A DNA stretch of 27,231 nucleotides from Chara braunii (taxonomy: Eukaryota; Streptophyta; Charophyceae; Charales; Characeae): NCBI GenBank assembly GCA_003427395.1, contig BFEA01000279.1:1026281-1053511 (forward strand), given 5' to 3'. The notes beneath the pieces are model-generated. The model had not been told where the DNA came from. It searched no databases and was given only the letters and a program-made list of their open reading frames with translations. Made by a program: the position numbers and the translations under genes. Shown here in pieces: positions 1-9,254 of this stretch. Position 1 is the stretch's first letter. Each line of letters opens with the position of its first letter.

Positions 1-39
<39 letters not shown>
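1..39. repeat. (GA)n microsatellite at the left edge
   Basis: Uninterrupted GA dinucleotides start at the first base, followed by a looser GA/GCGA-rich stretch to about 68 and a run of T near 70-80. The window's right end is a (CT)n tract, so both edges are simple repeats of the same motif in opposite orientation. This is probably where an assembly stopped. Confidence 0.97.
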
Positions 40-43
<4 letters not shown>

Positions 44-80
44 AGAGAGAGCGAGCGATAGCGAGAGTGTTTTTTTTTTT

Positions 81-1091
81 TGGTGGACGGTAGAGTCGCT
101 CTCGCCGTTCCACATGTCCGCGTATACACTTTGTTCTCGTGGGGAAAATATTTGAATCATGACTTTTGGGATGTCCATTCCCATAATAATCTTGTGCAGT
201 TGTATGAAATGGAGTGCACGGTTATCTTTGTTTTTTTTAATATTTCCATTGATGAATATTCTTGCGGCAAAACCGTCTCTTCCACTCTTATTTTTTAGGC
301 TTCAATTTGTTTTTTATGGCCTTTTTTTTAATAAAGACTTTTGCGAAATGCAAGGAACATGAATGTGGACGAAGCACATAAATCAAGATTGCAAAATCAC
401 ACTGAAGTCCAAGTAGTCAAAGCAAGAGCAAATAGCACAATGGAACCGAGTAACCATCCATTTGAGAACGATACATAAGAATCGTGAGTCAATATCCAAG
501 CCCAATCGGGCAACACCAACATCATAACCCAATGTAGCTCTCTCTCTTGAATGGCGCCAAACCTCCTACCTACTCTACAACCTATCACTACAACTACAGC
601 ATGAGAGCAACCAGAAAACTTGACGACCAGCGAGTGATGATGTCAACACCAATGCCGACTTCCTCTCCACCAGGTATGTCCCTCTCTTCTCCCTCACTCT
701 CCCTTGTTATCCCACACAACACCCTTCACCTCCGAAGAACCACCTTCGCCCTTCACCTTCTCTGCGCCCATAGGCAGCCCGGCTATGGCCGCCAGCGCCC
801 TGCGCCCAGGCTGCTTAGCGCCAGCCTGCCTTCCTCTGCCTAGCGCCACGCAGCACACTTGCAACGCAGGAGCGTGCCGGCCTTGCTCGCAATGGCCAAG
901 ATCCTTGCCCGGTCGCCCTCCCTGCCTATATGCCAGTGTTGCATGTGGGCGGCCTCCCTTGAGCCTGCGCCTGGGCCCCTGTACCTCTACCCAGGCCCAA
1001 TGCGGTTGGCGCCCAGGAGATGCAGTTGTGCCTCTTTCATCAAGGCCTGCGGCCTGATTCAGATAGTGGACCGGTTTCCCATTGGCATTTC
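81..1091. other. gene-free stretch, no recognisable coding
   Basis: The first 500 bases are AT-rich. Bases 660-1060 are GC-rich with many GGCC and CCAGG-type words. Open frames occur on both strands but overlap one another and show no recognisable domain. The part next to 1435 is probably LTR sequence of the gypsy element to the right, but no outer LTR boundary or target-site duplication was found. Confidence 0.5.
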
Positions 1092-1169
1092 CGGCCTCTA
1101 TATCCAGCATGCATTGTCGGCCTCTATATCCAGCATGCATTGTCGGCCTGTATATCCAGCATGCATTGT
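1092..1169. repeat. three tandem copies of a 26-bp unit
   Basis: Three nearly identical 26-bp units lie head to tail (1092, 1118, 1144), with one or two substitutions between them and a partial fourth copy after 1169. Each unit contains the overlapping palindromes GCATGC and ATGCAT and a TATATCC word. If the flanking sequence is the gypsy LTR, these are U3-type promoter repeats (inference). Confidence 0.9.
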
Positions 1170-1435
1170 CGGCCTCGCATTTATGTGCCCAGGGCCTAAA
1201 CAACTCTGGGGCCCCGGGGTTCTGCATTTGCAGAGCTCCGATACTCGGTGCACTTTAACCAACTGGCGTGCTGCAACTGTATGGACCCCACTTCGTGAAA
1301 TGTTTGCACAGAGGGCTCTTGTTGATTTGATGGCCCGCCTTCACTTAGGGCGGGCACGAGGATTGCTGGGGGCCTTACCCCAGAACATGTATGTCACGAC
1401 AAGGCCCCTTTTGAGAGCTCAATCCTCACATTTCA
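1170..1435 (-). mobile_element. probable gypsy 3' LTR (inner end)
   Basis: Read on the minus strand, the integrase/chromo frame ends at 1468. It is followed after about 25 bases by the purine run AAGGGGGA and immediately by TG, the usual start of an LTR. The sequence from 1435 leftward is therefore a candidate 3' LTR. Its left end (expected ..CA plus a target duplication) was not recognised, and no matching copy was found to the right of gag, so the extent given is only a minimum. Confidence 0.4.
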
Positions 1436-1443
1436 TCCCCCTT
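1436..1443 (-). other. polypurine tract of the gypsy element
   Basis: The minus strand reads AAGGGGGA directly before TG. It lies between the end of pol and the putative LTR, the position expected for the plus-strand primer of an LTR retroelement. Confidence 0.5.
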
Positions 1444-1467
1444 AGCTTCGAAAGTCCGCTGAGATGC

Positions 1468-1860
1468 TTACTTCACAGGTGCCTTCCTTTTTAACATCCT
1501 CTCATACTCTGTCACCACTTGAGGAGCTGTGTCAATCAGTTCCTCTCTGGTAAACCATCGATCTTCTTTTGGATCCGTATGATGTCTGAATCTGACGCGA
1601 TATTCTCTCTTGGGTTTGGGAGGTCTTCCTCTACCCAGTGGCTTTGGAACAGCCAGGTCTTTGTGATCCACAATGTCGTCGATGTCCACTTGGCCATCCA
1701 TGGTTGGGGGCAGCATCGATCTCCTTGAAGGGAATTGATTTGTCTCAGCGAAAGGTGCAAGCTTTGAGGCATGAAAGACAAGGTGAGTGCGCAGATGACC
1801 AGGCACGCGGATAACATAGGTAGGACCATCCAACTCATCCCCGACTATGTCTAGGACTTC
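1468..1860 (-). pseudogene. integrase C-terminal part with chromo-like domain
   Basis: The segment opens with the pre-chromo motif HLVFHASKLAPF, followed by a linker with GRGRPPKPKREYRVRF and an acidic, aromatic tail ending in a VTEYERM-type helix. This is the usual end of plant gypsy integrases, where the chromo-like domain is thought to guide insertion into particular chromatin. It is separated by a frameshift near 1858 from the upstream integrase frame, whose GPW motif stops a few bases before. The cysteine or aromatic cage of a true chromodomain cannot be confirmed by eye. Confidence 0.8.
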
Positions 1861-2483
1861 CAGGGACCAAAATATTGAGGCATTAGTTTACGAGAGATTC
1901 CGAATTCCTGTCCTAGCTCACTAGCCTTGACCCAGACACGTTCCCCTACCTGAAATGAGGACTGCCGACGATGTTTGTTCTCAGAAGCAATCATTGCTTG
2001 TTGAGCTTTCTTGATGTGCTCGACAACTTGCTGCAACAACTTCTCATACTCCACACCATACTCAAGTGTGCCTGGAGTTGCAGAGGGTCAGTTTTCAGGT
2101 AGGACGAAGTCCAAGGCTAATCTAGGTTTCCATCCCAAGTGCAGCTGATTAGGACTAACGCCGGTACTGTTGTGCACAACGTTGTTGTACAGGCTGGCGA
2201 TGAGAGGCAACTTCTCATCCCAATCATCCTGACTGGGCTTGATGTAATGCCTCAGCAGGTGTTGTATAACTCTGTTCATTTGCTCGGCCTGTCCATTGGC
2301 TTCGGGATGATTCCCTGAAGTCATCTGAAGTTGACTGCCCATCTGTTCAACACTGTTTTTCCACAGCTCACTTGTGAAGCGAACATCTCTATCACTAACG
2401 ATTGACTTTCGTAGTCGAAAATCATGCACCCAGTTGTCCATAAACAACTTGATGACTTGGTCAGTCCTTGCGGTCTCTGGCAT
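1851..2483 (-). pseudogene. integrase core (second Asp and Glu) and post-core helix
   Basis: One frame holds SDRDVRFTSELW, which carries the second catalytic Asp, and HPEANGQAEQMNRVI, which carries the catalytic Glu of the DDE integrase. After an in-frame TGA at 2088-2090 the same frame continues with KHRRQSSFQVGERVWVKA and KLMPQYFGPW, the conserved region between core and chromo-like tail. The integrase would join the retroelement cDNA to the host chromosome. The in-frame stop and the flanking frameshifts make this copy inactive. Confidence 0.88.
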
Positions 2484-2895
2484 GACAATTAGTCTATCGT
2501 ATTTGGTGAATCAGTCAATCATGACAAAGATATGCCTCTTGCCACTCTTACTGGACCAGGGTGTCCATGAAATCCATGGAAACACTCTGTCCTGGACCAG
2601 CTGGAATAGGTAAGGGCTTTAACAACCCAAGCGGTGTTTGAGTTCGCGGCTTGTCCCGCTGACAGACCTGACAGGTCTCCACGTACTTCTTTGCATCTTC
2701 TAACATTCCTGACCACCAAAATCGCTGTACTAGATTGGCACTCGTCTTTTTATCGCCAAAGTGTCCGGTTGCATCATGACATTCTCCTAGGAATAAACTA
2801 CGCAAACGTTCACTAGGTGGAACAACTAACCTTTTAACTTCGGCCTTATCAAGAAAGAGAAGCCCGTCCAGTGGCATCCACCACCACAAACTCAT
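2484..2895 (-). pseudogene. integrase zinc finger and first catalytic Asp
   Basis: The HHCC zinc finger is visible as ECHDATGHFGDKKT followed by ETCQVCQRDK, then the first DDE Asp in SVSMDFMDTL. A one-base frameshift lies just past that motif near 2548, and a TGA occurs at about 2506 where the family usually has Arg (CGA). The zinc finger continues directly from the RNase H frame to its right, in the usual order. Confidence 0.88.
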
Positions 2896-3445
2896 CTTCT
2901 GTGGCCTTATCTTTTGCCTGAAGTTTGCGTATGATGTCCATCGTGACAGGGTCTTCCAGATAGGCTCCCACCGGCGATTGAGTTAGTTCCTCAGATACAC
3001 CAAACTCAGAAACTAGCGCACCTAGGTAGTCTGCTCTACGGGAGAGCGCATCTGCAACCTTGTTGTACTCTCCCTTCAAATATTCTAGCTTGAAGTCATA
3101 CCGATCTATGACCTCAATCCAACGCTTGAGTGCATCCGAAAGAGCCGGTTGAGTTTTGATCCATTTGAGGGTCTGATGGTCAGTTCTCAAGTAGAAAACC
3201 GTCCCAACAGGAAGTGTCTCCAATGGACAAGTGCTTTGTAGAGAGCATAGAGTTCCTTTTCATAGGTGGACTTTGCTAGTTTCTTAGGTGACATCTTTTT
3301 GCTCATATACTCAATCGGTCTCAACTTCTTCCCATCCTGCTAAGCCAGCACTGCGCCAATGCCGTATTGGCTTGCGTCAGTGGTTACAATGAATGGCTTA
3401 TGAGGATCGGGCACCATGAGAACCTCATGATTCATGAGTGCATTT
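2849..3445 (-). pseudogene. gypsy RNase H domain and connection to integrase
   Basis: The domain starts with TTDASQYGIGAVL (first catalytic Asp), followed by an in-frame TAG where CAG would be expected, then YEKELYAL (catalytic Glu) and a frameshift near 3222. The next frame carries LRTDHQTLKWI (catalytic Asp), RWIEVIDRYDFKLEYLKG and NKVADALSRR, the diagnostic end of gypsy RNase H. The enzyme would degrade the RNA strand during reverse transcription. Confidence 0.88.
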
Positions 3446-3785
3446 CAATCATTTGAAAGCAGCCTCGCACTCATCACTTCAGTCCCACAGCGTGTCAAGT
3501 CGAGTTAGATCAGTCAAAGGAGAGGCGACTGTGGAATACTTCTTTACGAAGTTTCTATAGTAGCCGCACATTCCTAAGAAAGATTTGACCTCAGTTACAG
3601 TTTGAGGCCGTGGCCAGTTCCTTATACTAGCCACTTTCTCATCTTCCGGCCTAATACCTTCCGCGGATACTTCATGATCCAAGTATAAGATCTTAGTGCG
3701 TCCAAATTCACATTTCTCTAGGTTGACCTTATACTTGTGCTGTCGTAGGAGTAAGAGTACAGTCTCAACGTGCTGTGCACTATGA
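3446..3785 (-). pseudogene. reverse transcriptase C-terminal (palm end and thumb)
   Basis: One frame covers LEKCEFGRTKILYLDHEVSAEGI and then VKSFLGMCGYYRNFVKKYS, the conserved RT-to-RNase H region. It stops at 3479 right after the thumb and resumes in another frame. Upstream (right) of about 3785 the match to RT ends abruptly. The polymerase active site YxDD and the fingers are absent from the window. Confidence 0.88.
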
Positions 3786-4040
3786 ATCCCCCGCGGCCGT
3801 GGTCACCGTGGGCACGACCACGGACTGCGGTTGCGACCACGGGCCCGCGGTCATGACCGCGGTCCGCGGTCAAGGAAAAAAAAAAAAAAAAAACAAATCA
3901 GAAAAATCTGAAAACAATATATGTTATGCCAAAAAATAAACTGAACAACTTTTGCCTTGGGGTCATATCAAAACTCGTTACCAAATTTGAGACAAAAAAC
4001 AAACAAAATCCTTTATTTTTCTTACTAAAAGAATAAAGTA
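3786..4040. repeat. GC-rich block, poly-A and AT-rich insert inside the RT
   Basis: Between the protease fragment and the broken RT lie about 90 bases of GC-rich sequence made of CCGCGG, GGTCACCG and CCACGG words with internal inverted repeats. A run of about 18 A ends near 3894, followed by about 145 bases of AT-rich DNA. The poly-A suggests a reverse-transcribed insertion read on the plus strand, but no RNA gene boxes or target duplication were recognised. The insertion coincides with loss of the N-terminal RT, so an insertion plus deletion is likely. Confidence 0.6.
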
Positions 4041-4435
4041 AAGAGCCTATGTCTGCGAAGGCGCCAACCTTACGGCCACCTACATCAACCTCTACCACGA
4101 AATGTTCACCCTTTGAACCTCTACTTATCATCGCCCAAGAGCCCCTGGGGTCCTTCCCTGACCACTTAGTCTCTAACTCCTCTAGGGCCTCAGGCACATC
4201 TCTCGAACCGAGCGTCGATGGGTCTGAATGTGTCTGCGGGGTGATACGTGGGTCTCTAGCCTTGGCCAACGCCTGAAGTGGGGAAGACAACGTTACCACT
4301 TCAGCGCGAGTAAGAGCGGCTGATACTCCTACTGGCCCGAGGTGTTTCCCTACGAAGTGCTCGCAGAAGCACTGCCAGAGTTTTAAGAAAGTCTCAGCAC
4401 CGTTGTTGAGGCTACCCTCGTCAACACTTTCTTTC
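4030..4435 (-). pseudogene. gag-pol linker and retropepsin-like fragment
   Basis: An open frame from about 4435 runs to a beta-strand pattern FVVEVDVGGRKVGAFADIGS, which resembles the start of a retroviral-type aspartic protease (hydrophobic strand, then D-S/T-G). The canonical DTG is altered to DIG here. The match ends right after this motif where the AT-rich insert begins, so only the N-terminal third of a protease remains. Confidence 0.6.
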
Positions 4436-5202
4436 CTCGGAACGTTCTAAATGTGTGGCCATAATTGCCACAGTTCATGCACGTGCCCCTAGCAACTCGG
4501 TCTCTCCACACCTCGTATTCTAAACCAAGCCTCACCGAGGCAGGTGTGCCTTGGTCGCCCTCACCCTATGGACCGTACTACCTTCTTCTTCCCGGTCCCC
4601 CTAGCCTTTTCCTTGATAGGTGCCACGACTCCCCCATCCGAAGTCTCACTGGCCCCATCATGCTCTGTCACCTCCCCAAGGTTTGGAAAATCGTCAATCT
4701 CTGTCGTTTGACCATCATGATCAACGAACATTAACTGACCCTTCTTCTTCCAATCCTGGGGAAGTCTCCTCATACCATCACGAGATGCCTGATGCACGGA
4801 TCGCAACTTTGCCACTATGTCCAAAGCTTTCTTACTAAAAGTAGCGAAGGTGTGTTGTTCGACATAGGTCTCATCAACCAGCTTGGTCCTTACCTCTGCA
4901 GCTAGGCATCTTAGGTAATCCGTCAGGAGAACCTGCTGGTCAAAACGCACACCAGGTACCACGAGTAAACGTTCTATGGTGTCCGTTAGCTCTCTAACAT
5001 TCTTGAAACTGCGGGAACAAAGACTGTTGATAGCATCGGTGACCTTCTGAGCCCCTTGTGTAAATGATCAGTCTTCCAGTGAGAACACAGAAGGTAACAT
5101 TTTCAACAAATCATCCATTTTTGCGAACGCCTCATATCGATCCTTCAGCGCCAAACACATGGGCCAAGCACACACACATTCCGGGAATAGCACAATTGAT
5201 GA
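4436..5202 (-). pseudogene. gypsy gag with degenerate zinc knuckle
   Basis: A frame from about 5202 carries LFPECVCAWPMCLALKDRY, then a helical region through 4561. An in-frame TGA at about 5068 breaks it. Further on, CMNCGNYGHTF (about 4456-4492) matches a CCHC zinc knuckle, with the last Cys replaced by Phe, in the place expected for the end of gag. Gag would form the particle and bind RNA. The body of the protein has no motif recognisable on its own, so the call rests on position, the knuckle and the pol genes that follow. Confidence 0.65.
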
Positions 5203-5204
5203 TC

Positions 5205-5720
5205 ATTTTGTCGAACTTGCATTTATGAACAAGCTGGCGTTGACACCACAAAAAGTATTCATTTTGGCAAATTTGTGGACATGAACGGTTTAATCACAAA
5301 TGAATGGCATCCCAAGTGCAAATATGTTCGCATTTCTTATACGGAAACAACAACCAGCATTCCGTGGAGAGCACGAGATGTATTCTGGGATAACAAAATT
5401 GGCAATCATTTAGTGCACCGCTTAGTCCGTAAAACAACTTCAAGCACACATACATTCTGGCGATAATTGGTTTCCGAATGGAGAACAAGTTCGCAATTGT
5501 CATATGGAACCAACAGACAGCATGCAGTAGAGACAAGTAGAGGGGGTTAATCGCAAAACAGGGCGGCACGTTCAGAACAGGGGCGAGCCAGAACATGTGA
5601 AAGTTGGGCGGTTGGGTTGGGGCGGGGGAGGTGGGCTTTCATACCACAAAGTCTCGCGAAAGAAAGAGATAAGCACGAAATAATTTGGCGACCAAGAAGA
5701 AATCGTTGATATATTTCACC
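5205..5720. other. gene-free stretch right of gag
   Basis: This should hold the 5' LTR and primer-binding site if the gypsy element were complete, but no copy of the putative left LTR was seen. A plus-strand frame is open for about 88 codons (5203-5466) without a recognised domain. It overlaps a copy of the 22-bp palindrome (5314-5335). GC-rich purine-rich sequence lies near 5600-5640. Confidence 0.4.
5314..5335. repeat. 22-bp palindrome copy (diverged)
   Basis: Arms AAGTGCAA and TCGCATTT flank the spacer ATATGT. This is the leftmost recognisable member of the dispersed family whose best arms are AAGTGCGA and TCGCACTT. Confidence 0.6.
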
Positions 5721-6240
5721 AATATCTTGCTAAATGAACCAGAGTATCGAGCCCCATGAGCATGAGTGTAAACAATGTCCACAAGAGGACGAAGACGTCC
5801 CATGAGTAACACATGAGCACAACCTGGAAACGAACAAATGCAGCACAGTGTTGCCGCGGTCGTAGAGGACATAAGGAGAACAACCCGAAAACAAACAAAG
5901 AGAGCAAAAAGCTGGAATATCCACATCCGATATGTAAGCGTCTACTTAAAAGATACTGCACCACGTGGCTCGGATATTTACATCGGCATCTAAGCTTCTA
6001 CTTCACATAAGCGTCCACTGCAACCCTCTAGCTGATGTTGGGCGGCAAGCAATGAGAACAACCTGAAAACAAACAAAGGCAGCACGGCGCTGCCGAAAGT
6101 CCTACGAGTAAAGATGACAGGTTCCTCCAAATGAAAAACCCTAAAAAAAATGCTACAGCCCGAGGCTGGGATATTCACATCGACACCTAAGCATTTACTT
6201 GATCAAAACGTCCACTGCAATCCGGTATCTCATCAAAACA
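5720..6240 (-). pseudogene. tandem truncated copies of the Ulp1 gene end
   Basis: At least two diverged copies of about 239 bp repeat here (compare 5828 with 6067, and 6012-6042 with 6209-6234). On the minus strand they resemble two separate pieces of the adjacent Ulp1 gene: the segment around GNAVLPG (near 6840), seen here as GSAVLP, and the extreme C-terminus around IRLMIAVDIL (6350-6400), seen here as a PNI-x-x-x-VAVDA reading with a stop in one copy and RIAVDVLIK plus stop in the other. The catalytic core is missing, so these look like tandem-duplicated gene scraps. The assignment is by eye and the copies are quite diverged. Confidence 0.5.
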
Positions 6241-6273
6241 ATAGCACAGCTCGAACCGGCCGACTGCTAGACG

Positions 6274-6295
6274 AAGTGGGAATAGATTCGCACTT
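6274..6295. repeat. 22-bp palindrome copy
   Basis: Arms AAGTGGGA and TCGCACTT flank the spacer ATAGAT, with one arm mismatch. It lies about 50 bases beyond the Ulp1 gene's stop codon. Confidence 0.85.
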
Positions 6296-6347
6296 CTGCT
6301 TATGACCTTTCGAATAAAAAACTACTGGTATTTTAATAACAGGGGTA

Positions 6348-7510
6348 TTATTCAGAGCCTTGGAGTATGTCCACCGCAATCATCAGCCTGATGTTTGGAA
6401 TGTCGCTTTGGGCTATCAAAAATGGTAGCGGATAGCCGCGTGCAAGAAATGAAGCAAAGGCGAGCATGAAAACACCACAGATTGACTCGTCCGACTGTTG
6501 AGGGACACCATGAACAACCACCTCCGGCTCCGGGAGATCCAGTTTCGTTTTTTGACCATATTGATAAACGGCTTTGTCACGGAGGTATTGCGTGAAGTTT
6601 GCAAGCACATTGGAAGAAAAACCGCCATCGTCTTGTAGGAGGGAGTCGTAGTACTCCAGCCGTTGTTCTCGGACACATAACAGGGTCCAATGCACTCGAT
6701 TTTTATGGACAGGAATCAAGACCATGTCGTACTAGAAAATATTCACATCTTTTGTCCATCTCGCAACCCTTTCATGTCGATAGCCGCCACTGACGAGCTT
6801 GGTATACAAAAATAGAATGAAAATGTAAAGAGAGGGACACCCCGGCAACACAGCGTTGCCAAGCAAGGCCAAGTACGACTCCACCACCTCGTCGGAAAGC
6901 CATTCCCCCTGGACAAGAGTTTGAAGACTTTTTTTGCTCAACGGAATTGAACTGGCCCCTTTGCGAACCGAGGAAACCACCTCGTGGCCGCTGCTGAAAT
7001 GTCCGCAGACGTCCTGCAACATTCTCAAGTCCGTAGCGCTAAGCTCCTCAGTAGGCAAGGGAACGCGAAAACATGATGTAGCCCTAGCTGCACAAACACC
7101 CACGAACAAGTGTGAGGAGTGACCAAAATCAAGGGGGCGAAATAGCTGAGAACTGTCTGCCCTTTTCCCAAAAAAGTTGTGTCCCCGACTGTTGAATGTG
7201 TCCTTGGCGATGTACTTAGGATACAGTTCTTTCAAGACACCCCGTTTGGCATCGTCATCAGACCCATCAGACAAATCGGTAACGCTTTCAATAGATGCAG
7301 CCAAATGTTTCCGCAAAGTTTCCTCCTCATCTATTCCACAAGCCTTTAGAACCCTAACAACTCTCTGGAAAAGGCGAGGCATCTAGACCCTTTTAAACAA
7401 CCTTACACTTGACGACTTCTTCGGTAAAGCGGTCAATGACCTCCCTGAAAGACATTTCTCGCGCACGGCTTTTAAAGGCTTCATAGGCAGGGACTTTGAC
7501 AACCTCACAC
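6348..7510 (-). pseudogene. Ulp1-type (C48) cysteine protease region
   Basis: The minus strand encodes a Ulp1/SENP-like protease, a family that cleaves SUMO-type modifiers and is often carried by plant DNA transposons. Visible are an N-terminal block LVQGEWLSDEVVESYLALLGN (7382-6732 frame), then MVLIPVHKNRVHW with catalytic His (about 6690), EYYDSLL with catalytic Asp (about 6646), and VPQQSDESICGVFML with the oxyanion Gln and nucleophile Cys (about 6478). The family's Asp just before Cys is Ile here. The two halves share one frame, split only by a TAG at 6732-6734. A second TAG lies just before an ATG at 7382. The region from 7510 to 7393 reads best in another frame ending in TAA, so a frameshift is likely near 7390. 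All catalytic residues survive, so the breaks may be recent. Confidence 0.85.
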
Positions 7511-7653
7511 CTGTAAAACATAGAAAACAACCCACAACCCGCAAGCTTTTTTTCAACAAGTGGTAATAGGTACATGAGCCCATCACATCAATTTGGACGA
7601 ACACATAGCGGGATAGTGACAGATATGTGAGTGCTCCTATTCAGAAATCTTAC
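7511..7653 (-). other. probable GT-AG intron
   Basis: On the minus strand a donor CACG|GTAAGA at 7653 and an acceptor with a long pyrimidine tract, TTGTTTTCTATGTTTTACAG, ending at 7511 bound a 143-base segment. The segment is poor in coding character compared with both sides. It separates the acidic repeat region from the Ulp1 region, so both may belong to one spliced gene. Confidence 0.55.
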
Positions 7654-7714
7654 CGTGCTCAGGAGCCCTTTGAGGGAAATCGCCCTCCTGTCGCGCCACT
7701 ACGCCAACGTCCAT

Positions 7715-8146
7715 GGAGGATTTGATGATTTGCACCTTGGCCATGGCTGTGTCGCTAACCAGCTCGGTGGCAGCTAAGTCGCTTGGCAAGTCGATGGCTT
7801 CATGAAGCACCATTTCCCGACCGGTACTTAGGACAGACGCTCGATCACACTGTTCTTCACCGCAACGGGTGGACGCTCTGGATCCATCTTGATGTTGTCG
7901 GCCACCTCACCGACTTCCACGAAGGATTCGACGTTCTGCACCTCGGCCACGCCTGAGTCGCTAACCAGCTCGATGGCAGCTGAGTCGTTACCCAACTCGA
8001 TGGCTTGATGACGTACCAATTCACGACCGGTACTGAGGACAGACGCTCGATCACCCTATTCTTCACCGCCACGGGTGGGCGAAGAATCATCATCTTTCCG
8101 TTGTGGATCCATCTGGATGCCGACTGTCACCTCACCGCCTTCCACC
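7715..8146 (-). repeat. 206-bp tandem duplication inside the acidic region
   Basis: Copy A (7715-7920) and copy B (7921-8146) align at a 206-base offset. Copy B carries 19 extra bases near 8080-8105, and this difference shifts the frame in copy A. At matching positions copy A has CAG (7850-7852) and copy B has TAG (8056-8058), a direct view of a C-to-T nonsense change. Confidence 0.9.
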
Positions 8147-8863
8147 ACGGGTTCTCCGCCTATCTCGTCGCTATGAACCCGAGCCTCCACCAAAGGTTCT
8201 TCTTCGCCTTCATCATAGCTAAGAAGGGGAGCTTCGACGAACGTCCACTGACGTCCCTTAGCGACACCCTCTCGCGTCGTGGCCACAACCGGACTACTAT
8301 GAGGAACCGTTTCGGACGTCCCGATTACCAGCACTCCTGCGTCGAGCCCCTTCACGACTTAGCGAGCCGGCGAGTGTTGAGTCTCCTGTTCCCGCTGCAG
8401 AGCATGTGTTTCCCCCGGAGTTGTTGTACTCTCGCTGTCAGTGTCAATGAACGCACCCCTTGAAGCATGACGCTCATACTCGCTACCCCCGGTCTCCAAC
8501 AATGTGCGAGGATGCTAGTGTTGAGTCTCATCTTCCCGCTGTACAGCATGCGCTCCCGGAGAGCGCTCCTCTTCCTTGAAGCCGTTGTACTCTTGCTGAA
8601 GTTGTTGTCAATCTTCGACTGGCACACCCTCTGAAGCATGACGTTCGCACTCGCCACCCTCGATCTCCAACACTCCTGCAGTGGCCCCCTCCAGCATGTC
8701 GCGAGACCGCCAGTCTCGAGTCTCAACATATGAGAACAGAGGTGAGCAGGGGAACCCTGTGCCGAACTGAAGATGCGGGGGGTAGGACGTCACATTTTCT
8801 TGGCCCCGCAAAATTGTAGCGTGAGGAGCACTTCTGGCAGAAGGCCTACAGGGCGACGTCAGC

Positions 8864-8885
8864 AACTCCGAATCTATTCGGAGTT
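8864..8885. repeat. 22-bp palindrome copy, variant arms
   Basis: Arms AACTCCGA and TCGGAGTT are perfectly complementary around the spacer ATCTAT. Relative to the common AAGTGCGA/TCGCACTT arms, positions 3 and 5 have changed on both sides together. Confidence 0.9.
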
Positions 8886-9133
8886 TGTGGTGCTCGCCCG
8901 AGCTGATGGAACTGACGGTCGCACCTTCGCTCCTTCGCAATGCAGGCGTCCCGCCCTCCTGGCAAAACGAAGATGCAGTCCCCATCAAGGAATGGTTTCG
9001 CCGCTCAAGAGATGCAGCCGGATGCTGCAGACGTTCGCCCTCTTCCAGGAACAAGGTGTTGTGCACAGCAGACCCCTGCTGCACACGGCGGGATGGACTC
9101 TCCTCGGCATCGGGAAACAAAGTCCTCGCAGAC

Positions 9134-9155
9134 AAGTGCGAATCTACTCGCACTT
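9134..9155. repeat. 22-bp palindrome copy, perfect arms
   Basis: Arms AAGTGCGA and TCGCACTT flank the spacer ATCTAC. It lies inside the degenerate reading frame of the long minus-strand gene. Confidence 0.92.
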
Positions 9156-9254
9156 GATCATACCTCAGGGTGGCCACGTCTCGCATGTCGGATTCTCGAC
9201 TCCCTACGCAGTGGCTGTCAGTTTCCCTATAATGGGGACTCCCGGACGTTGTAC

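Larger units (their letters stand above)
1436..5205 (-). mobile_element. degenerate Ty3/gypsy (chromovirus-type) retrotransposon
   Basis: Domains read on the minus strand from right to left in the order gag with zinc knuckle, protease fragment, reverse transcriptase C-terminal part, RNase H, integrase zinc finger, integrase core and chromo-like tail. RT-RNase H before integrase is the Ty3/gypsy order. The copy is dead. The RT core with its YxDD site is gone, replaced by about 250 bases of unrelated sequence (3786-4040). Several frameshifts and in-frame stops break the rest. The 5' LTR and primer-binding site were not convincingly located. None of the 22-bp palindromes common elsewhere in the window was seen inside it. 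Confidence 0.9.
7654..9186 (-). pseudogene. acidic, internally repeated region before Ulp1
   Basis: One minus-strand frame can be followed from the GKGS linker to about 8056, interrupted by TGA 8608, TAA 8359-8361, TAG 8515-8517 and TAG 8056-8058, without an obvious frameshift. It then shifts within a 206-bp tandem duplication and stays open to the donor at 7653. The protein is rich in Glu, Asp, Ser and Thr, and repeats itself. An ERHAS block followed by an ETQH block occurs twice (about 8640-8510 and 8480-8365). A GREV/LV..AI block occurs in both 206-bp copies. No known domain is seen. It is likely a disordered spacer between the methyltransferase-like part and the protease. Confidence 0.55.

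Noticed and set aside
694-1227. Minus-strand frame of 177 codons and overlapping plus-strand frames
   Set aside because: It is built partly from the 26-bp tandem repeat and GC-rich sequence, with competing frames on both strands and no domain.
5203-5466. Plus-strand gene of about 88 codons
   Set aside because: No start codon context, no recognised domain, and it overlaps a palindrome copy. Left as non-coding.
5635-5646. Minus-strand TGGTATGAAAGC as a gypsy primer-binding site
   Set aside because: It matches the common Met-tRNA-type site at about 10 of 12 bases, but it is not preceded by CA, and no LTR copy matching the left side adjoins it.
7384-7407. A 24-base intron joining two Ulp1 frames
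   Set aside because: GTAAGG and TCTAG bound it, but it is too short for spliceosomal removal. A frameshift is more likely.
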